Shown in pieces: positions 44,406-52,385 of a stretch of DNA of 62,934 nucleotides (the first letter of the stretch is position 1; every line of letters begins with the position of its first letter). A model generated the notes under the pieces. The model did not search any database and was not told where the DNA came from. It saw only the letters and a list, made by a program, of their open reading frames with translations. The DNA is from an uncultured Megasphaera sp. (GTDB lineage Bacteria > Bacillota > Negativicutes > Veillonellales > Megasphaeraceae): positions 1 through 62,934 of the forward strand of contig NZ_UQBH01000011.1 of assembly GCF_900539295.1 (NCBI RefSeq), written 5' to 3'. A program made the translations under genes and the position numbers.

Positions 44406-44903
44406 TTATGCTTTGGCTGCTTTTTCATCGGCCTCGTCATTATATCTCCAGTGTTCGAGCTCATCGTGCAGGCTTTCTATGACGGCCTGCCGGGCCATAT
44501 CGGCATAGACTAATTGGGTGTGCGTTTCTTTTTTCCAAATGGACGATGAGGGGCTCTCTCCGCCCGTGATGTGCGTGGCCAGGAATTTCTTTAAGCGGTC
44601 GATGAACCACGCGGGCAGCCGTTTGTGGTACTTTCGGTAGCGAATGAAGATTTGGATGCGGTCGGGCATGATGCGGAAGCCTTCGACGACGGCGATTTTA
44701 TTAGATTCCTTCATCAAGTCGATGGCCTTGATTACGGCTACGCCCGATTGGGACGGCTGCCAGACGAGGTGATCCCGGTCGTTCAGGATTTTTCCGAAAG
44801 GGGCTTCTGTATCGCTGCTGTATAAGGTAATCAGCTGTCCCCGGGGCACTGTCGAAAAGGGCGGCAGCCAGGAGGGAATCGGTGAGAATGCTTTTAGGGT
44901 CAT
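44406..44903 (-). CDS. Degenerate RAYT/Y1-transposase homologue lacking catalytic residues
   Basis: A 165-residue protein that follows the layout of REP-associated tyrosine transposases: LITLYSSDTEAPFGKI matches the YFVTICTKNRxxLFGEI start, RIMPDRIQIFI matches VIMPNHIHGII, and SIWKKETHTQLVY matches the VWQRNYYEHII block. The HUH histidines (HxH) are replaced by R82 and Q84, and the Tyr of the last block is Thr/Gln. It therefore probably cannot cut DNA but may still bind hairpins. ATG 44903 follows GGGAGG. The frame is intact over its full length, which argues for a kept function. The alignment is from memory. Confidence 0.6.
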   Translation of the reverse strand: MTLKAFSPIPSWLPPFSTVPRGQLITLYSSDTEAPFGKILNDRDHLVWQPSQSGVAVIKAIDLMKESNKIAVVEGFRIMPDRIQIFIRYRKYHKRLPAWFIDRLKKFLATHITGGESPSSSIWKKETHTQLVYADMARQAVIESLHDELEHWRYNDEADEKAAKA

Positions 44904-45015
44904 AGAGATACCTCCCTGCATAGAGTGGTGATGGGCTGTCATGCTTCCATTGTACGCGTCCATTCTGAGGAGACGGTAAGTGCAGGCGGGACTGTGATTA
45001 AAAATGAATTAAATC

Positions 45016-45043
45016 TTGTTTTTTGCAGGCAAGATGGTATAAT
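45016..45043 (+). promoter_or_regulatory. Promoter of the MATE gene
   Basis: TTGTTT (45016-45021), 16 bp, TATAAT (45038-45043) with an upstream TGG extension. Confidence 0.6.
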
Positions 45044-45093
45044 AAGTAGTATTTCACCTTTGGTTCTGTGTACTGAAAAGAGAGGATGATTTG

Positions 45094-46443
45094 ATGGTTC
45101 GCAGTATGACTTCCGGCAATCCAATTGGCCTGATCTTAGCCTTTACGGTGCCCTTGCTGATCGGCAACGTCTTCCAGCAATTTTATAATATTGCCGACAT
45201 CATCATCGTCGGCCGGACGATTGGTGTCAATGCCTTAGCGGCTGTCGGTGCCGTCGCGCCTGTATATATGTCTGTCTTTGGGGTGACCATCGGCCTGTCT
45301 GCCGGTTTTTCGGTCATCGTCGGCCAGCGCTTCGGCGCCAAGGATATGGACGGCCTGCGCCGGTCGGTAGCGACGTCGACCATGCTGGCCTTTGCCATTA
45401 CCCTCATGGTTACGGCCGGCGTAAGTCTGGCCATGCCCTTGATCCTGAGGGTCATGAACATTTCCGGTGTCCTCTATGACGATGCCTACCATTATATGAT
45501 TATCATCGTCCTGGGCTTAGCGGCCATGATGGCTTACAACCTCCTGTCCAGTATCTGCCGGGCCTTGGGGGACAGTCGGACGCCCCTTTATTTCCTCATC
45601 GTATCGTCCCTTTTGAACATCGCCCTGGCCCTGTTGTTCATCGTCGTCTTCGGCTGGGGTGTGCCGGGATCGGCCATCGCCCTGGTCATCGCTCAAGGCG
45701 TATCGGCCGTCATGTGCTTTGCCTTTATGAGAAAGCGCTTTCCCATGCTGCGCCTGACCCGTGACGACTGGAAGTTTGACTGGGCCTTTGCCTGGCAGCA
45801 CCTGCGCCTGGGCCTTCCCATGGCGGTCCAGTTCCTCATCATTTCCATGGGGATCTTGATCCTCCAGTCGGTCTGCAATACCTTCGGGCCGGAAACGATT
45901 GCCGGCTTCGTCTCGGCGACGAAGATCGAACAGCTGGCCCTCCAGCCCATGATTTCTTTCGGCATCGCCATGGCCGTCTATTCGGCGCAGAACTACGGTG
46001 CCGGAAAGTACGGGCGCATCCGACAGGGCGTTCGCCAATGCTCCCTGGTCTCCTTAGCCTTCTGTGCGGCCGCAGCCGTTGCCATGTATTTCTTCGGCCG
46101 CAACGTCATCGCCTTGTTCACGACCGTTCACGATGAACTCCTCATGGAACAGGCCCTGTTGTACTTAAAGATGTCCGTTCCTTTCTACATCTTTTTAGGC
46201 CAAATCTTTGTCTATCGCAATGCCCTGCAGGGGATGGGCATTTCCAGCGTTCCCCTCATCAGCAGCTTGCTGGAACTCGGCGGCCGCAGCGTATCGGCCT
46301 TAGTCCTGGCTGCCATGTGGGGCTATTTCGGCATCTGCTGCGCCAGCCCGATCTGCTGGGTCATGGCGGCCTTGTTTACGGGCGGTTCCTACTATTGGGT
46401 CATGCACTCCATGAAGAATAAGGAGCGCTGCGTCATGGGCTAG
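45094..46443 (+). CDS. MATE-family efflux transporter
   Basis: A 449-residue, about 12-helix membrane protein with two MATE repeats (PLLIGNVFQQFYNIADIIIVGR near the start, GLPMAVQFLIISMGILILQ in the second half). It exports drugs or metabolites using a Na+ or H+ gradient. Substrate unknown. Agrees with the DinF/NorM-like group of Firmicutes. ATG 45094 follows AGAGGATG. TTG 45091 is possible. Confidence 0.93.
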   Translation: MVRSMTSGNPIGLILAFTVPLLIGNVFQQFYNIADIIIVGRTIGVNALAAVGAVAPVYMSVFGVTIGLSAGFSVIVGQRFGAKDMDGLRRSVATSTMLAFAITLMVTAGVSLAMPLILRVMNISGVLYDDAYHYMIIIVLGLAAMMAYNLLSSICRALGDSRTPLYFLIVSSLLNIALALLFIVVFGWGVPGSAIALVIAQGVSAVMCFAFMRKRFPMLRLTRDDWKFDWAFAWQHLRLGLPMAVQFLIISMGILILQSVCNTFGPETIAGFVSATKIEQLALQPMISFGIAMAVYSAQNYGAGKYGRIRQGVRQCSLVSLAFCAAAAVAMYFFGRNVIALFTTVHDELLMEQALLYLKMSVPFYIFLGQIFVYRNALQGMGISSVPLISSLLELGGRSVSALVLAAMWGYFGICCASPICWVMAALFTGGSYYWVMHSMKNKERCVMG

Positions 46444-46462
46444 CCGAATCATTCCTTAGGCA

Positions 46463-46504
46463 AAAAAAAATCCCGTTTCCTAAAGAGGAGGCGGGATTCT
46501 TTTT
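46463..46504. terminator. Bidirectional terminator between MATE gene and hxlR
   Basis: AATCCCG...TCCT pairs with AGGA..CGGGATT, flanked by A-run and T-run. Confidence 0.85.
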
Positions 46505-46507
46505 GTA

Positions 46508-46840
46508 TCAGAGATGTTTTTCACCCCAGTGCTTCAATTCCAGCAGGATGGGAATCATGGAGTGAGCCTTTTCGGTCAGGGAGTATTCGACGCGGACCGG
46601 CATTTCGCGGTACTGTTTGCGCTCGATGAGGCCGTCTTCCTCCATTTCTTTTAAGGATTGGGCCAGCATCGTATTGGTAATGCCGTAGACGGCGCGGCGC
46701 AGTTCGCCGTAGCGCATGACCCCCTTGTCGTCGATGACGCAGAGCAAGAGGATTTTCCACTTGCCGCCGATGATATTTAAGACCTTTTTCAGTCCGCAGC
46801 CTTGACCGGCAATATTTTCACAGATCGATTCGTGATTCAT
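46508..46840 (-). CDS. HxlR-family redox-type regulator
   Basis: A 110-residue winged-helix protein: IIGGKWKILLLCVI, YGITNTMLAQSLKEMEEDGLIERKQY and the RVEYSLTEKA wing are typical of HxlR/YodB. Two cysteines lie at the N-terminus (C8, C15). C15 is at the position used by YodB/HypR-type thiol sensors. It is divergent from trxA-trxB and probably controls that unit in response to thiol or disulfide stress (inference). ATG 46840 is well placed after GGAAGGA. ATG 46849 would be too close. Confidence 0.85.
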   Translation of the reverse strand: MNHESICENIAGQGCGLKKVLNIIGGKWKILLLCVIDDKGVMRYGELRRAVYGITNTMLAQSLKEMEEDGLIERKQYREMPVRVEYSLTEKAHSMIPILLELKHWGEKHL

Positions 46841-46870
46841 GGTATTCATTCCTTCCGTAGTCCGTTTTTT

Positions 46871-46925
46871 CGTACTACCTCCAAAAAAACTTCGTACTTG
46901 ATAAGTTTTACATACCATGTATAAT
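46871..46925 (+). promoter_or_regulatory. trxAB promoter with CGTACT repeats
   Basis: TTGATA (46898-46903), 16 bp, TATAAT (46920-46925). CGTACT occurs at 46871-46876 and 46893-46898, 22 bp apart, the second abutting the -35. TTGATA and TATCAA (46931) form a wide inverted repeat. Likely operator region for the divergent HxlR regulator. Confidence 0.5.
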
Positions 46926-46975
46926 ATACGTATCAAAAGAAAAAATCAAGTCATTACAGAAAGGTGGTCTTCCTC

Positions 46976-47293
46976 ATGGAATACAAATTCACAGCTGCTA
47001 ATTTTCAGCAAGAAGTCTTAGAAAGCAAAGAACCGGTCATGATCGACTTTTATGCCGACTGGTGCGGCCCGTGCCAGATGATGGGTCCTGTCGTCGCTAA
47101 CTTTGCCGAAGAATATGCCGGTAAAGTAAAGATCGGCAAGGTCAACACCGATGCAGAACCGCAGTTGGCTAAAGATTACCAGGTCATGAGCATTCCGAAC
47201 TTCGTCTTCATCAAAGACGGCAAGGTCGTCGACCAGGCCATCGGTGCCGTATCGGCTGACGCCTTGAAGGAAAAGCTCGACGCACTGCTTTAA
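46976..47293 (+). CDS. trxA: Thioredoxin
   Basis: A 105-residue thioredoxin with the redox centre WCGPC (C30, C33) and the cis-proline block SIPNFVFIKDG. Reduced by the TrxB encoded 24 nt downstream. AAGGTGG fits ATG 46976. An upstream in-frame GTG at 46964 is less likely. Confidence 0.96.
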   Translation: MEYKFTAANFQQEVLESKEPVMIDFYADWCGPCQMMGPVVANFAEEYAGKVKIGKVNTDAEPQLAKDYQVMSIPNFVFIKDGKVVDQAIGAVSADALKEKLDALL

Positions 47294-47317
47294 TTTCCGA
47301 TGAAAGAAGGGAACGCC

Positions 47318-48247
47318 ATGATATATGATGTAGTAATCCTCGGCGCCGGCCCGGCCGGTCTTTCGGCAGCCATCTATGCCGGCCGAAACAATCAGTCGGT
47401 CCTGCTCATCGAAAAGGGACAGGACGGCGGACAGATTTCGCTGACGGCGGATATCGAAAACTATCCCGGTCAGATGCTGGAAGGGGAGAGCGGTATGTCC
47501 CTTTCCATGCGCATGGCTCAGCAGGCCAAGAACTTCGGCGTAACGCGAGTCCTCGATTCGATCGTCGAAGCTAAACTGTCCGGCGACGTCAAGGAACTGG
47601 TCGGAACGTCCGATACTTACCGCGGCCGCACGGTCATCATCGCCTCCGGTGCTAACCATCGTCCCCTGGGAATCCCCAGTGAGGCAGCGATGGTCGGTCA
47701 TGGCATTTCCTATTGTGCTACCTGTGACGCCGGATTTTTCCGCGGCCTCGACGTCTACGTCGCCGGCGGCGGTGACAGTGCCGTTCAGGAAGCCATCTTC
47801 CTGACCCGCTTTGCCCGTAAGGTCACCGTCGTCCATCGCCGCGATACGCTTCGCGCCGTACCGGCCTTGCAGGAACAGGCCTTTTCCAATGAGAAGCTGT
47901 CCTTCATCTGGGATTCCGTCATCGACGATGTCGGCGGCGACGGTAAACTGCAGTGGATTTCGGTCCGCAATGTAAAGACCGGTGAGACGACGAAAATAGA
48001 AGCAACCGCAGAAGACGGCTTCATGGGCCTCTTTGTCTTCCTCGGCATCGTACCCTCGACGGACATGTTTGCCGATGTCCTGACCTTGAAAGACGGCTAC
48101 ATCGTGACCGATGAAGAGATGCACACCAACATTCCCGGCGTCTTTGCCGCCGGTGATATTCGCTATAAATCGCTGCGTCAAGTCGTTACGGCGGCTGCCG
48201 ACGGCGCCATCGCTGCCATGGCAGCTTACCATTACTTGAATCACTAA
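47318..48247 (+). CDS. trxB: Thioredoxin reductase
   Basis: A 309-residue FAD flavoprotein. FAD motif GAGPAGLSAAIYAGR, NADPH-side fold with GGGDSAVQEA, active-site disulfide CATC (C133, C136) and C-terminal GVFAAGDIR. Uses NADPH (or a ferredoxin system in some anaerobes) to reduce TrxA. ATG 47318 follows GAAGGGA. Confidence 0.95.
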   Translation: MIYDVVILGAGPAGLSAAIYAGRNNQSVLLIEKGQDGGQISLTADIENYPGQMLEGESGMSLSMRMAQQAKNFGVTRVLDSIVEAKLSGDVKELVGTSDTYRGRTVIIASGANHRPLGIPSEAAMVGHGISYCATCDAGFFRGLDVYVAGGGDSAVQEAIFLTRFARKVTVVHRRDTLRAVPALQEQAFSNEKLSFIWDSVIDDVGGDGKLQWISVRNVKTGETTKIEATAEDGFMGLFVFLGIVPSTDMFADVLTLKDGYIVTDEEMHTNIPGVFAAGDIRYKSLRQVVTAAADGAIAAMAAYHYLNH

Positions 48248-48254
48248 GATACGA

Positions 48255-48291
48255 CAGGCACGTTGACTAAATACGGTCGGCGTGCCTTTTT
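48255..48291 (+). terminator. trxB terminator
   Basis: AGGCACG (48255-48261) and CGTGCCT (48280-48286), followed by a T-run. Confidence 0.7.
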
Positions 48292-48301
48292 TGCGCTTTG
48301 C

Positions 48302-48345
48302 AGCAAAAAAAAACGCCCTGCAGTCATAAGAGATGCAGGGCGTTT
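48302..48345 (-). terminator. Terminator of the siroheme reductase gene
   Basis: AAACGCCCTGCA (48311-48322) pairs with TGCAGGGCGTTT (48334-48345). The T-run is on the minus-strand exit. Confidence 0.88.
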
Positions 48346-48376
48346 CAGGTGAAGGAACTCTTTCCGGGAGCCTTCT

Positions 48377-49939
48377 TTATTCGAAGGAGTTGATCAAAGC
48401 CAGAAGTTCTTCTTGATGGGCAGGATACCATTCATCATAAGGCTGGTCAGCTTTGAGGAGGGTTTCGTTTAAGGCCAGGAAGAAAGCCGGAAGGTTTTTC
48501 GAGGTGATCGTACCGACTTGTTCGCCGACGACGCCTTTTCCGAGTGCATAACTGCCGCCGACATAGATGTTGAAGGCCGGTTCCATGGCGTCGTTTACTT
48601 TTTTGGCAGCACCGCGCAGTCCGAGGGCAGCCGTTTGTTGGACGGCACAGTTCGACGGACAGCCCGAGAAGTGGCATTTCGGCAGGAAATGGCTGTCGAC
48701 GCCGCGGTCCTTCAAGGTCTTGACGATTTCGGCGAGCATGCCGTGGGAGTCGCGCAGGCCTTGCTGGCAGACGGTGGCGCCGATGCAGCTGACCGAGTGT
48801 TCAAAGGCCGTCGTCGCCGTGTCGTCTGCCGTGAGGGCGGCAACTTTCCGGGCTTCGTCAGCCGTAAGGTTGATGATATACGCCGTTTCATCGGCATTGA
48901 GGCGGATTTCGGCGCCTTCCATGGTCAACAGCAGGCCTAAGAGGTCTTTGAAGACCGATAACTTCGGCGTGCCGCCTAAGGGCTTGTATTCGACGTGGTA
49001 CAGGCCTTCCTGCTTCTGCTTGCGGATGCGGGGATCGGCGAGGATCGTATCGTCGGCGCCGCTCTTGGCAAGAGGCTGTTCTTCTTCGATGGAGAAGTCG
49101 GGGATGCCTTCTTCACGGGCTTTGGCGACGGCGTCGCGGACGGCCTTGCGGAAGGCGTCTTCGCCGAGCTGTTCGAGGATGAACCGCGACCGGTTCTTGG
49201 CCCGGTGTTCATAGTCGCCGTACTTCATGTAGACGTCGCGGCCGTAGCCTAAGATGTAGTAGGGGATGTCCATGGGATCGATGCCTTCGTCGATGAGGAT
49301 GCCGAAGCGCGAGCCGTTGACGCCGAATCCGCCGCCGGCATAGACGTCAAAGGTGTGGTCCGGACGAGCGACGAAGCCCAGGTCCTTGAAGGTGGCATGG
49401 CCTTCGTTGTCGCGGCCGCTGGAGAAGCTGATTTTATACTTCCGCGGCAGTTTAAAGACGGGAATGAGGTTGATGACGAAGTTGGCGGCGGCCTTAATGT
49501 ACGGCGTCATGTTGAAGTATTCGCCGGGAGCGATACCGTGGAGCGGGCTGGCCGTGATGTTGCGCGGGTTGTCGCCGCCGGCGCCGATGCAGTAGATGCC
49601 GTGGTCGAAACAGTCCTGATAGAGGCTGAGGACGGCTTCCTGGCCGAGGTGATGGATCTGCAGGGCTTCACCGGTCGTGAAGTGGACGAGGTCCGTGTCG
49701 TATTTGTCGAGGGCGTCCTTCAGAAAGGCGATGTGCTTTTGGTCGATGGCACCGCCGGAAAAGCGAAGGCGCAGCATGCTGCTGTCAGCGCCTCGTTCGC
49801 CGTAGCTGCCGAATTTGCCGGAAATGCCTTTATATTTTCCGGGCGGCAGTTCCTTGGCATAAAAAGCCTTGGTCGCTTCGACGAATTGGGGGAAGCGGCT
49901 GCGTATTTCTTCCTTGGTTTCTGCTGTAATCTGAGTCAT
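48377..49939 (-). CDS. Siroheme [4Fe-4S] nitrite/sulfite reductase
   Basis: A 520-residue ferredoxin-type nitrite/sulfite reductase. Two ferrodoxin-like half domains and the cluster/siroheme ligands CIGATVC (CX5C) and CHFSGCPSNC. It reduces nitrite to ammonium or sulfite to sulfide, and I cannot decide which. No nitrate, sulfate or siroheme genes are adjacent, so sulfite assimilation or detoxification of nitrite are both open. The ATG follows GGGGTGG. Confidence 0.9.
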   Translation of the reverse strand: MTQITAETKEEIRSRFPQFVEATKAFYAKELPPGKYKGISGKFGSYGERGADSSMLRLRFSGGAIDQKHIAFLKDALDKYDTDLVHFTTGEALQIHHLGQEAVLSLYQDCFDHGIYCIGAGGDNPRNITASPLHGIAPGEYFNMTPYIKAAANFVINLIPVFKLPRKYKISFSSGRDNEGHATFKDLGFVARPDHTFDVYAGGGFGVNGSRFGILIDEGIDPMDIPYYILGYGRDVYMKYGDYEHRAKNRSRFILEQLGEDAFRKAVRDAVAKAREEGIPDFSIEEEQPLAKSGADDTILADPRIRKQKQEGLYHVEYKPLGGTPKLSVFKDLLGLLLTMEGAEIRLNADETAYIINLTADEARKVAALTADDTATTAFEHSVSCIGATVCQQGLRDSHGMLAEIVKTLKDRGVDSHFLPKCHFSGCPSNCAVQQTAALGLRGAAKKVNDAMEPAFNIYVGGSYALGKGVVGEQVGTITSKNLPAFFLALNETLLKADQPYDEWYPAHQEELLALINSFE

Positions 49940-49978
49940 GTTAGTACCACCCCTTATAAAACAATAGATTTTTGTCTT

Positions 49979-50007
49979 ATTATAACAGACTTTACAGGTC
50001 GGGGCAA
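49979..50007 (-). promoter_or_regulatory. Promoter of the siroheme reductase gene
   Basis: On the minus strand: TTGCCC (50007-50002), 17 bp, TATAAT (49984-49979). Confidence 0.55.
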
Positions 50008-50035
50008 AAATATATTTGTCAGAAAAATTGCATTT

Positions 50036-50069
50036 TCTTTCAAATTTGTTTAACCTATACGTATAAGAT
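50036..50069 (+). promoter_or_regulatory. Direct-repeat operator and promoter of the two-component genes
   Basis: TCTTTCA (50036-50042) and TGTTTAA (50047-50053) are 11 bp apart, and TAAGAT (50064-50069) serves as a -10, 17 nt from the second repeat. The same arrangement precedes the next two transcription units, so it is probably the binding site of the response regulator. Confidence 0.5.
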
Positions 50070-50107
50070 AAGCATGAAAGAATCTTGAGTGAAATCAGGT
50101 GAGGGAT

Positions 50108-51583
50108 ATGCAGTTACGCGATTGGCCGCTGCGCAAACGGCTTTTATTTTCTAACTTTATCATGATATTTATTCCCGTCTTATTTACGGGACTGGTCAGC
50201 ATCGTCATCCTCTTGGGCCTTCAATTCGGCAACATCAACCGGACCGGCATCATTTCCTTTATTTGGCCTGAAAGCGGGCAAAACATGTCGATCCAGTTTG
50301 AACTGAGCCGCCTTCGCGTCCGCGCTGACCGCTACGACGGCAATGTGGCGCCGTTGCTGCTGGTAGCCGATCACTTGGAGAATCAGGGCCTCAATGTGTC
50401 TATTTGGAAGGACGGACAAGATCTCTACGATACGGCCGGCATCGACAAGGCTTACCTTCGCCGGCAGGTGACGGATGGGGAAGCCCGTGGGCACGCCAGT
50501 TTTTCCTGGACCGGCCAGGGCTTGCGCTTTTACTACGTCTCACCCCATACGGACGTCCATTTGGCCGTTTCCGGTGCCGTGCCCTTGTACCCCGAGTCGG
50601 AATTCATCGATTTATCTTCCAAAGAAATCTTGAAACTGGCCTTCTACGTCCTGGCCGTCTTGGCTATTTTGTTGACCGTTGCCGTCGGCATCGCTTTATC
50701 GCGTTGGATGGCCCGCCAGATTGTCGAGCCCGTCGAACGGCTGCGGGACATGGCCGATGCTATCAGTCAGGGTGATTTGGACCATCCCGTGCCGATCGTA
50801 TCCCGCGATGAAATCGGTGATACCTGTCGGTCTTTTGAACAGATGCGGCTCCAGCTCCGCTCAGCTCGGGACACGCGGGAAAAATACGATCAGAACCGCA
50901 AGGAACTCTTGGCCGGCATTTCTCACGACTTGTCGACGCCTCTGACCAAAATTGAAGGCTACGCCAGCGGTATCTTGGACGGCATTGCCAATACGCCGGA
51001 AAAGCGGCACCATTACTTGACTATGATCCAGGATACGTCGCGCCATATGGCGGAATTGGTACAGACCCTGTTCCTCTTTTCAAAGCTCGATTTGGGACAG
51101 ATTCCCTTCCACTGGGAACAAGTCGACGTCAAGGCTTATGTGGCCGATTATGTCGGTGAACAGGGGCCCCTTTATGAACAGCAGGGCCTTGCCGTCCGTT
51201 TTACCTCATCTCTCGATGAGGCCGTCGTCCGCTTGGATCGAATCCAGTTCCAGCGGGTTCTTGAAAACATCCTCGGCAACAGCTTGAAATATAAGGATCC
51301 GGATAGGGGAGAGGTCGCCGTGTCCCTCGAGGCTGACGGTGATACGGACTATCTCCTGACCTTTGCCGACAACGGCCGCGGCGTCGATGACGGCGATTTG
51401 ACCAATATCTTTGAAAGTTTTTATCGTACCGATAAGGCCCGCAGCAACGTCGCTAAGGGCAGCGGCCTGGGCCTGTCTGTGGTGCAGCAGATCGTCCTTG
51501 CCATGGGCGGCGCCATTTGGGCCCGTCGTACCGAGCCCAAGGGACTGACCATCTGCATTCGATTACCGAAAGGGGAGGCATAA
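50108..51583 (+). CDS. Sensor histidine kinase
   Basis: A 491-residue membrane kinase: helix 1 (about 14-38), a periplasmic sensor region of about 130 residues with no recognised domain, helix 2 (about 175-198), HAMP (199-252), HisKA with ISHDLSTP (phosphorylated H273) and an HATPase domain with N, G1 DNGRGV and G2 GSGLGL boxes. Signal unknown. The ATG at 50108 is close to GGTGAGG. GTG 50099 is an alternative. The response regulator gene follows after 1 nt. Confidence 0.92.
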   Translation: MQLRDWPLRKRLLFSNFIMIFIPVLFTGLVSIVILLGLQFGNINRTGIISFIWPESGQNMSIQFELSRLRVRADRYDGNVAPLLLVADHLENQGLNVSIWKDGQDLYDTAGIDKAYLRRQVTDGEARGHASFSWTGQGLRFYYVSPHTDVHLAVSGAVPLYPESEFIDLSSKEILKLAFYVLAVLAILLTVAVGIALSRWMARQIVEPVERLRDMADAISQGDLDHPVPIVSRDEIGDTCRSFEQMRLQLRSARDTREKYDQNRKELLAGISHDLSTPLTKIEGYASGILDGIANTPEKRHHYLTMIQDTSRHMAELVQTLFLFSKLDLGQIPFHWEQVDVKAYVADYVGEQGPLYEQQGLAVRFTSSLDEAVVRLDRIQFQRVLENILGNSLKYKDPDRGEVAVSLEADGDTDYLLTFADNGRGVDDGDLTNIFESFYRTDKARSNVAKGSGLGLSVVQQIVLAMGGAIWARRTEPKGLTICIRLPKGEA

Positions 51584-51584
51584 G

Positions 51585-52271
51585 ATGAAACGTATTTTAA
51601 TCATTGAAGACGACAAGGGTATTGCCGAATTGGAGCGGGACTACCTGGAAGCCAACGGTTTTGCCGTCGACATGGCGTTTGACGGCGATACGGGGGAGAA
51701 GAAGGCCCTTCAGGAAGCCTATGACTTCATCATCCTCGACATCATGCTGCCCGGCCGCGACGGCTTTCAGATCTGCCGCACCATCCGCGAAGCCAAGGAT
51801 ATTCCCATCATCCTCGTATCGGCCCGGCAGGAAGACATCGACAAGATTCGCGGTCTCGGCCTCGGTGCCGACGATTACATCGTAAAGCCCTTCAGCCCCA
51901 ACGAACTCGTGGCCCGCGTCAAGGCCCACCTGGCCCGGTATGAGCAATTGACGTCCCGCGAAGTCCATCACCATGCCCTCTGTTTTGACGGCCTTGAAAT
52001 CGACGAAAGCGGTCACCGCGTCTTTGTCAAAGGCCAGGAAGTGAGCCTGCCCAATAAGGAATTTGAACTCTTGTTGTTCTTTGCCAAGAATCCGGGCATC
52101 GTCTTTAGCAAGGAGACCCTTTTTGACCGCGTCTGGGGCAGTGAAGCCCTGGGGGAAACGGCGACGGTCTCGGTCCACGTCAACCGCATTCGCGAAAAGA
52201 TCGAAGAAGACACGGCCAAACCCCGCTATATCGAAACGGTCTGGGGGGCCGGCTACCGCTTCCACGGATAA
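51585..52271 (+). CDS. OmpR/PhoB-family response regulator
   Basis: A 228-residue regulator: receiver domain with acidic pocket ED9-D10, phospho-acceptor D52 (LDIMLPGRDG), the switch residues and K of VKPFSPNE, then a winged-helix DNA-binding domain (about 130-228; VWGSEALGETATVSVHVNRIREKIE). This family binds direct repeats about 11 bp apart, which are present upstream of its own operon and the next two genes. Confidence 0.94.
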   Translation: MKRILIIEDDKGIAELERDYLEANGFAVDMAFDGDTGEKKALQEAYDFIILDIMLPGRDGFQICRTIREAKDIPIILVSARQEDIDKIRGLGLGADDYIVKPFSPNELVARVKAHLARYEQLTSREVHHHALCFDGLEIDESGHRVFVKGQEVSLPNKEFELLLFFAKNPGIVFSKETLFDRVWGSEALGETATVSVHVNRIREKIEEDTAKPRYIETVWGAGYRFHG

Positions 52272-52284
52272 GCCGCTTTTTTTT
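52250..52284 (+). terminator. Possible terminator after the response regulator
   Basis: CGGCT (52250-52254) may pair with AGCCG (52271-52275), followed by CTTTTTTTT. The stem overlaps the stop codon and is short. Confidence 0.4.
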
Positions 52285-52312
52285 ATACATCATTCCTGAT
52301 TTATTGTCAGTC

Positions 52313-52346
52313 TGTTAAATCTTTGTTTAACTTTCCACCCTATACT
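52313..52346 (+). promoter_or_regulatory. Direct-repeat operator and promoter of the ArnT-like gene
   Basis: TGTTAAA (52313-52319) and TGTTTAA (52324-52330) are 11 bp apart. TATACT (52341-52346) is 17 nt from the second repeat start. TTTGTTTAAC is identical over 10 bases to the box before the kinase gene. Confidence 0.55.
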
Positions 52347-52385
52347 GTAGCCATCATCACAGAGGTATAGAAAGGAAAGGATATC

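Noticed and set aside
44138..44464. Open frame antisense to recO's end and over the inverted repeats
   Set aside because: No ribosome site, crosses the recO terminator and the repeats, no family pattern.
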